Assembly (NCBI GenBank): GCA_003254925.1
Contig: QANZ01029111.1
Span: forward strand, 7,567-71,566
Length of the DNA stretch: 64,000 nt
From: Chamaecrista fasciculata
Taxonomy: Eukaryota > Streptophyta > Magnoliopsida > Fabales > Fabaceae
Reading direction: 5' to 3'
Under the pieces are notes generated by a model. It saw nothing but the letters and a program-made list of their open reading frames with translations. It had not been told where the DNA came from and did no database searches. Below are positions 57,424 to 64,000 of this stretch, piece by piece. The stretch's first letter is position 1. Every line of letters begins with the position of its first letter. The position numbers were made by a program, and so were the translations under genes.

Positions 57424-59640
57424 AATGTGAAACATTAGAGATATAACTGACAAAAAAAAAAACCTTTGAGGGTACAACTGAAACTGTCTCATACTTTGGG
57501 GGTGCCAAGAGTACTTTTTCCTATTCCTTTATATATCTCTTTACATTGATATTTAACTATTTATACCTTTCATTGAGGATGTATAACAGACTCTGTAATC
57601 ATTAATTCCCTAAGAACACTGATTGAAAAAACCCTAGTAATAACATAAGATGTTGCCAATATTAAGAAATGATTGCATTTGTTTTTACGATTTAAAACAT
57701 TAAGGAAAAGAGGGAGAACATGGACATTATGATATCTGTAACTATTAATAATAATAACTAATATCTTAGTAAGGTATCAACTGCCTCCATGAATCTTGCT
57801 GGTACAACAAAGATTATTTTACCTTCTTATATAAGGTGATGCCTTATGGCCATCTCCTAGTTTTTCATATGAATCAATATTAGGTTGATGTTCTTCTGTG
57901 CATGGCAGCTCTTTTTGACATATAGGAGACCTTCTATATATAGGAAAGTATTTTAGTAGTGTACCCATGAATCCATAATCTCCAAAATTCTGCAGAAATT
58001 GAGGAAACCATAATTGATTAAAATGAAGGGAAATCAATGGATAAAACATCCATCAATTATCAAACTAAATGTGGTGCCTAGCAAAACCATAGCTAGGGAG
58101 ATGTTAACAACAAACGAGTAATAGTTTGCAACATTGAATTAACAATATTAATAAGTAATTCATAATTTTCATACACTATATATATATATATGGATTATTT
58201 TGTCTTCATAAGATTCCAATATATTGTTTTTGTAATTTTATTTGTGGATGAGTAAAAGTTTAAGTTTATGAGTTAAATTACTCTGTAGAATTAGAATATA
58301 ACTATTTTTGCTACTTGAGAGGCCAAATTAAGGTAGTTATATTAATTTCAAGGATTTTTTTTAGTTGGTTTTATTATCCTTTAAATATATATTTTTTTAT
58401 GTATACATATTACTTAGTTAGTTTCTGTTGATTATTATGGTGTTTTCTTTATTTATTCTTGAATTCTTAGCTTAAAAATCAAGAATGTAAATGAGATTTT
58501 CATGTCACTAAATTCTTTTCATTTTGCTAATTTATATTTTAAAACATACTTTATAAATTTATAACATTTAATTTTATGACTAAGGAATAAAATAAAGTCA
58601 AATTCATATAATATAATTAGATATTTTATTTTTTATACCATAAGGACGTTCAAATATTATTTTAAAATTTGAAATAATGAGAAATCATTTATTAAAAAAA
58701 ATCGTTTATATAAATTTTTTTGCTAAAATACAAAGGACCCCTGAATTAAATGGTATGTTCAAATTATCGGTTTTTTATATTAATAATATATTAAAATATA
58801 TTATGTAACTCAATATCTAACAATTTTTCTTATTTTTTTAAGAGTTACGCATATGTCACTCATGATTTTCAGTCTGCCACAATCAATCAATCGGTACCAC
58901 GTGGCATCGACTGAATCTCGTTTCAAAAAAATTTTCTGAAAATCGTGGGGCTCAACCACGATGTTCTGAAATGGCTCAAGACTGACTTCTTCATTTGCAA
59001 TTAATCAATACTCTGGGTATTCTGAATAAGATGAAGGAAGATGGAATCAAGGATGAAATTTCACTTATTACTATAAAACTTTTCTTGTTTTGTGTCAAAG
59101 TCTTTCTCTCATCCAAATAGGGAGTCAAACACATAAAAATTAATAGTTAGAGTCTTACAATAGTATTTTAGCAAAGATTTTTGTCAAATTTTGGACGAAA
59201 ATATATCTCATGGCCTTTTTTGTTAACGGAGCAAACCACATGCCCTCATGAGCCTCTTTTTAAACCACAAGGACCCTTTTCGAGTCAACCCACATAGACC
59301 TTCTGTATAATTTATCCTAATCATTTTGATAAAAATGTACTTTGGGACCTTTTGTGGAAATAGAGTAAAGCAAAGCAGAGTACGTTGGGTTGCAACTTTA
59401 TGAACCACCAAATCCCGATTGGTAATTAGGCCAAATTACTTATTAATCAAACTTTTAAAATATAATTTCTTTTCAAAATAAATTTAAGAGAAAGGAAAAT
59501 ATAGTTAGGTCCTCTTTCAAATGTAGGATCAACTGAAAACTCAACTTTCGCACATTAGAATATAGGATCAGTTAATTTTTTTCTAGTCATTATACTAATA
59601 ATTACACCTTCAAATATAAAATTGATATTAATATAAGAGG
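57424..59640. other. Gene-free AT-rich stretch
   Basis: No gene is recognised in 2.2 kb. A TA tract lies at about 58173-58191. 59215-59320 has 'aaccacaaggaccctttt' text like the end of the small foldback at 51301-51431, an eroded copy. Confidence 0.5.
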
Positions 59641-59649
59641 CTAGTGGAT

Positions 59650-59950
59650 GCACCGTACCTCATGTCCCAAAATTTCTTGCCTATGGGCCACTATTTTAAT
59701 TAACAAGGCTTCCACAATCAGACTCAAAGATTACTTTTGGAAGGTTAAGATCCAAAGCCATTTTCGTGGCTTTCTTCAAGGCAAAAGCTTCTGTCATTAA
59801 AGCTCAAGAAGCATTCACCACCACACAAACAAAATCCACTAAATTACTATCCAAATCTCTGGAAATTAGTCCCACACTAGCACGAGTCGATTGCTACCTT
59901 GAGAAAAAGTTCCATCCACATAGGCCTTTAAAGTTCAGTCCTTTGGATCA
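59650..59950 (-). pseudogene. RNase H-like (RVT_3, LINE-type) fragment
   Basis: Minus strand in two frames reads AYVDGTFSQGSN, then ARVGLISRDLDSNLVDFVCV, LMTEAFALKKATKMALDLNL and VIFESDCGSLVN, the pattern of the RNase H-like domain of plant LINEs and related host copies. Stops and a frame change break it. It is a different copy from the one at 19995. Confidence 0.65.
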
Positions 59951-60113
59951 TCTTTTTCTAATTCTTTATAACTAATTTCATATTAAATACTTAAATCAAT
60001 GCCCATTAATGAAGTGTACCATTCAGATTCGTAACACACATGCATGGTTGTCACAATCGATCAAACGGAAGCTGTGGAGCCACTTTAATTAATAATGAAG
60101 CAGATAGCTAGGA

Positions 60114-61765
60114 ATGGCTCAAGAATCACAAGTTGTGAAGAAGCTATTGGCAATGGCTTACCACACTCTAAACTCAAGCTTGTACCTTTCTGTCTTCTGC
60201 TGCTTCATTTGTACCTTGATTGTGTTTAAAGTGTTCTCAAGAACAAGAAGAAGCAGCCAATTCAAAAATTTGCCTCCCTCGCCTCCTAAATTTCCCATAA
60301 TTGGCAATCTCCATCAGTTAGGCACACTTCTTCATCGATCTTTCAGAGATTTGTCACACAAGTATGGCCCTCTCATGTTTCTCCAATTAGGCCAAACTCC
60401 AGCTCTTGTTGTCTCTTCTGCTGATATCTTAGCAGAAATTGTCAAGTTCCATGACATTTCCTTCTCTGATAGACCCCAAAACACAGCTCCCAAAATTCTT
60501 CTCTATGGCTGCAAGGACGTGGGTTTCTCACTCCATGGTGAGGAGTGGAGACAGAAAAGGAAGATTTCTGTTCTCAAACTTCTCAACCACAAAAGGGTTC
60601 AATCCTATCGATTCATCCGACAAGAGGAGGTTTCTGATTTGTTTAGCAAGATTTGTGAAGCTTGTGGACGTGGTGTCTCTGTTAATCTCACTCAGATGTT
60701 GGTTTTAACTTCTAACAATATCATCTCAAGGTGTGCTCTTGGACAAAAGTATGAGACTTTGAATGGAAAAACCAGCTTTGATGAGATAGGAAGGAGGTTG
60801 ATGAAGCAGCTTCAAGAGTTTGGTATTGGTAATTTCTTCCCTTCATTGGGGTGGTTGGATTATGTCACAGGACTCATTCCAAGATTGAGCAAAACCTTTC
60901 GAGAGCTAGATGCTTTCTTTAACCATGTGATTGAACAACACAAGACAGAACTGACAAGCAAGAAGAACAATGATGTGAAAAACTTTTTGGATATTCTACT
61001 TCAAGTTCAACAAGATGATACACTTGACTTTGAGCTCACCCAAGATAGCATCAAGGCTATGCTAGTGGTATGTATATATGTTTTTGTGCATATATATACT
61101 TAGTATAATTAATTTGCAAAGTTAATTAATTATTTGGAAAATGACAGGATATGTTTGTGGGAGGAAGTGACACTAGTGCAACTGCTCTAGAATGGGGGAT
61201 TTCAGAGTTGATGAGACATCCAGACAAAATGAAGAAAGTGCAACAAGAGGTGAGAGGGATTGTGGGGTGTAAATCCAAATTAGATGAAGAAGATTTGAAT
61301 GAGATGAAGTACTTGAAATGTGTGATCAAGGAAACTTTGAGATTGCATCCACCTCTTGCTCTTGTGCCAAGGGAAACCTCATGCAGTGTGAAACTAAGAG
61401 GGTATGATATTCCAGCCAAAACAACAGTGTTTGTGAATGTATGGGCAATTCATAGGGATCCTAAAATATGGGAGAATGCAGAAGAGTTCATTCCTGAAAG
61501 ATTTGAAAATATGCATGAGATTGAATATAAAGGACAAGACTTTGATTACATACCATTTGGCATTGGGAGAAGAGGATGTCCAGGACTCTCATTTGGAATT
61601 GCATTTGTTGAATATGTGTTTGCTAATCTTCTATATTGGTTTGATTGGAAGCTGCCTGATGAAATTACTACACCTGCAGACCTAGATATTAGTGAGGCAC
61701 AGGGGATTACTATCAGCAAGAAAGTGCCACTTCATCTTCAACCTTCACTACACTCCTTTGCTTAG
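60114..61765 (+). CDS. Cytochrome P450, CYP71 clan (CYP71A-like), two exons, 523 aa
   Basis: Exons 60114-61067 and 61148-61765 (GTATGT...ACAG, phase 0) give 523 residues, normal for the family. There is an N-terminal membrane anchor (SLYLSVFCCFICTLIVFKVF) and a proline hinge, PPSPPKFPIIGNLHQLG. The I-helix GGSDTSAT spans the start of exon 2. Then come KETLR (ExxR), FIPERF, and the haem loop FGIGRRGCPG with the Cys ligand. All catalytic elements are present. It should be an ER-bound monooxygenase of specialised metabolism using CPR electrons. The substrate cannot be inferred. A second Met at 60153 (MAYHTLNSS) is an alternative start just before the anchor. The intron position in the I-helix is the usual one for the clan. 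Confidence 0.93.
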
Positions 61766-62159
61766 ATCTATGTATAACTTAATTAATTTCACTCTTTCCA
61801 TTCTTAAATTGATTACTCCTTCAAATCTGCTTTCACTTTTGTCTTCTGTTTGCATGCTTGCCAATAAATTATTCTTTTGCTCTTATGTATCTATTCTTCG
61901 GTTAAGGGAAGTGTAAATTGTTTACATTTCTGAAATGATCTTTTATTAGTTTTATTTAGAATTGTTTGTGTTGTTGCATTGCATCCATTCTCTTTTTGGG
62001 TATCTATTTATGTATGTATATCCCGTGGGATGAAGGGATGACTTGCCGTCTATGTTTGGGGTAGTTAGATATATTATTTATATAAAATGATTCTAATTTA
62101 GAATAATTAGTAATAATCACTTATACAATGTATTTATAATAAGTTACTAATTTAACTCA
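61766..62159 (+). other. 3' flank of the P450 gene
   Basis: No further coding frame. AATAAA-like text at 61864 ('caataaatt') is a possible polyadenylation signal. Confidence 0.4.
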
Positions 62160-62551
62160 GGGTAAATTACACTTTGGTACCCTGTTCTATGGATCGATTT
62201 CACTTTGGTACCTTGTTCTTTGCACCATTAACATTTTGGTACTCTGTTCTTTCAAGCGTAACATTTTGGTACCCTGTTCTTTGCACCGTTAACACTTTGA
62301 TACCATATTCTATGGACTGATTTCACTTTGGTACCATGTTCTTTCACGATTTGTTACCTTGTTCTATCTTTGTTAGGGTATCAAAGTGTTAACGGTGCAA
62401 AGATCAGAGTACCAAAACATCACTTTTGAAAGAACATGGTACCATAATGTTAACGGTACAAAAAGCTTGGTATCAAATTGTCACTTTTGAAAGAATAGAG
62501 TGCCAAAGTAAAATTGGTTCATAAAACATAGTATCAAAGTGTAATTTACCC
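62160..62551. mobile_element. Mutator-like MITE of the 'GGGTAAATTACACTTTGG' family, 392 bp
   Basis: It begins GGGTAAATTACACTTTGG and ends with the inverse, AAAGTGTAATTTACCC. The flanks TTTAACTCA (62151-62159) and TTTAACTAA (62552-62560) agree at 8 of 9 positions, a 9-bp duplication with one later change. It is built of repeated 'tttggtaccctgttct' modules. Confidence 0.85.
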
Positions 62552-64000
62552 TTTAACTAACAATGTCCAATACCAACTAATAATACCAATTAATATATAT
62601 ATATATATATTAATTTCTAATTTTAAATAAGAAAAAAAACTTTTCTCCTGTAGCCATGTATGTGTGTGTGTATGTATGTAGATGGTGGTGTTTGTTGAAT
62701 AATTGATGGAAAATGGAAGTAAGTGAGGTTTTAAGAAGTTCCCATTAATTACTTGGTTAGTAATTGTGAGTTTTTTAAGAAGTTCCACATTTTTTGGTTA
62801 ATAATTGTGGAAGGGGCTCAACTACTATAAAATGAGACTCAAGGCAAGTTTACAAGTGCACCAAGTTAATACACNCATATTTGTGCAAAAGGATCAACCG
62901 TTAGTTGATTCTCTTGCAAAGATATGAGACCAATTCTACAATCTAACCAAAAAAATATGAGACAAAAAAGATATGAGATTAAATTGGGACCTTTTGCAAA
63001 AATATAAAACCAAAAGTGCAACAAAAAAGATACATGACCTAATTAAGAACTAAACAAAATATATGAGATCTAACCTTATATTTATAATTATAATTTATGT
63101 TATTTTAATCAAAAAAATCATTTTAGTCTAAAAAATTATATCAACTCAATAATACAGTACTTGACTCAACAAAATATATGATTTTTTTGTCTTATGGTAG
63201 TTCTTCCTCTACTTTTTCAGTTATATTTGTAATTATTTTGTAGTGTCAAAATCAAAAAAAGTAACGCTATAAAATATATAATTCTGTTTCAAAAATTATA
63301 ATATTTGGTCCTTAAATTATTGTAACCATCAATAATGTGTTCCTAAGTCAAATTACAAGACTTTTAAAAATAATAATTTAATGCAAATTCAAAAAATAAA
63401 AATAATAAATTATTATATTTTTGTTATATATATTATTTAATTAGAGGAAAAACACATAAAGATTTTTTTTAAGTGCATTATAAGTTTGTTTATCCCCCTT
63501 AAACTACATAAATTAAAAGAAATAAATTTATTTTTTAAGGCAATTATTCTTCGAACAAATTAAAGTTTTTAAAAATGGAAAAACGTATATAAAATTTCTT
63601 ATAATTTTGTATAAGATTCCTTCAATTAAAATTTTTAATTGCATTATCTCTCTTCAATTATTGGTCATGCAAAAAGTTGTGTTTAATATTTTCTCTCTAC
63701 TATGAATGATCATGCATAAAAATTTTGTCACGTTTTAAATGTGATCGGGGAATCTTATAACAAACTTATAAGGAATTTTACTTAAGGTTTGCCCTTTTAA
63801 AAAAATTAATTATCCCTTTTTTTATTCTGTATTATATGATGTTGAAATTATTTATCCAAATCTTCATTTTGGTCCCTCCATTAATTTTTTAATTATCTCT
63901 TTTTTTATATATTGTATGATGTTGAAATTATTCTTTCATCAATGATTTACATTTTGGTCCCTCCATATATTCTTCCCAAGCAAGGACCATACCTATCTTT
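62552..64000. other. Gene-free AT-rich stretch with eroded repeats
   Basis: It holds a (TA)n tract at 62593, an N at 62875, half of a 'GCACTTTTGGTCCC' family MITE at about 62895-63070, and at 63430-63870 a copy of the dispersed repeat at 25465-25690. No gene is visible. Confidence 0.5.

Noticed and set aside
58890-58915. G-box (CACGTG) as a regulatory site
   Set aside because: It is a single core motif in gene-free DNA more than 1.2 kb from the nearest gene; chance occurrence is likely.
1-64000. tRNA, rRNA or microRNA genes
   Set aside because: No tRNA cloverleaf, rRNA core or miRNA-like short hairpin was convincing. The many inverted repeats are explained by MITEs and LTR remnants.

Overview
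The window is nuclear DNA from a dicotyledonous plant. It is AT-rich, has GT-AG introns and is dense in transposons. It carries TIR-NBS-LRR (TNL) resistance genes, a class lacking from grasses. I could not fix the species; the TNL, CYP71-type P450 and ACC-oxidase-homologue sequences read like a rosid, perhaps a legume, but that is an impression. Three single N bases (3899, 4994, 62875) suggest contig joins.

Layout: (1) 1-1595, 5' end of a minus-strand TNL running off the left edge, with a decayed copy of its second exon inside its first intron. (2) 1.6-7.9 kb, two duplicated relics of a TIR-exon end, MITEs, and a Pack-MULE carrying a STOP1-like zinc-finger fragment. (3) 7.9-10.5 kb, a TNL that has lost its TIR domain and P-loop. 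(4) 10986-12955, a complete Pack-MULE with exact 9-bp target duplications and a different cargo. (5) 14.5-19.1 kb, a wrecked TNL whose P-loop is fused to its LRR exon, interrupted by an Athila-like LTR-retroelement fossil. (6) 19.3-33.6 kb, a transposon zone: SINE, LINE with a nested solo Copia LTR, foldback elements, a third Pack-MULE remnant and a broken Sirevirus-like Copia element. (7) 33.8-48.2 kb, the core TNL cluster: two genes that look intact (33824-37943, predicted 1143 aa; 42340-46245, predicted 1139 aa), a TIR-only duplicate and C-terminal relics. (8) 48.3-55.9 kb, MITEs, nested LTR fossils, a 389-bp palindrome, an orphan first-exon-like segment and a MULE with a 9-bp target duplication. 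(9) 56.5-57.4 kb, a truncated 2-oxoglutarate dioxygenase pseudogene with a relic of its own duplicate upstream. (10) 60.1-61.8 kb, an apparently intact two-exon CYP71-clan P450. The rest is AT-rich repeat DNA.

Functionally, this is a birth-and-death TNL cluster. Intact receptors have an N-terminal TIR NADase, an NB-ARC nucleotide switch, LRRs and a C-terminal jelly-roll/Ig-like (C-JID) region, and would act as intracellular pathogen sensors. Around them are pieces produced by duplication, deletion and insertion. The most unusual features are the Mutator-like family that put different host fragments at the same internal position, two insertions flanked by unusually long direct repeats, and the palindrome made by head-to-head LTRs. 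The dioxygenase remnant and the P450 are separate metabolic genes and show no operon-like link to the TNLs.
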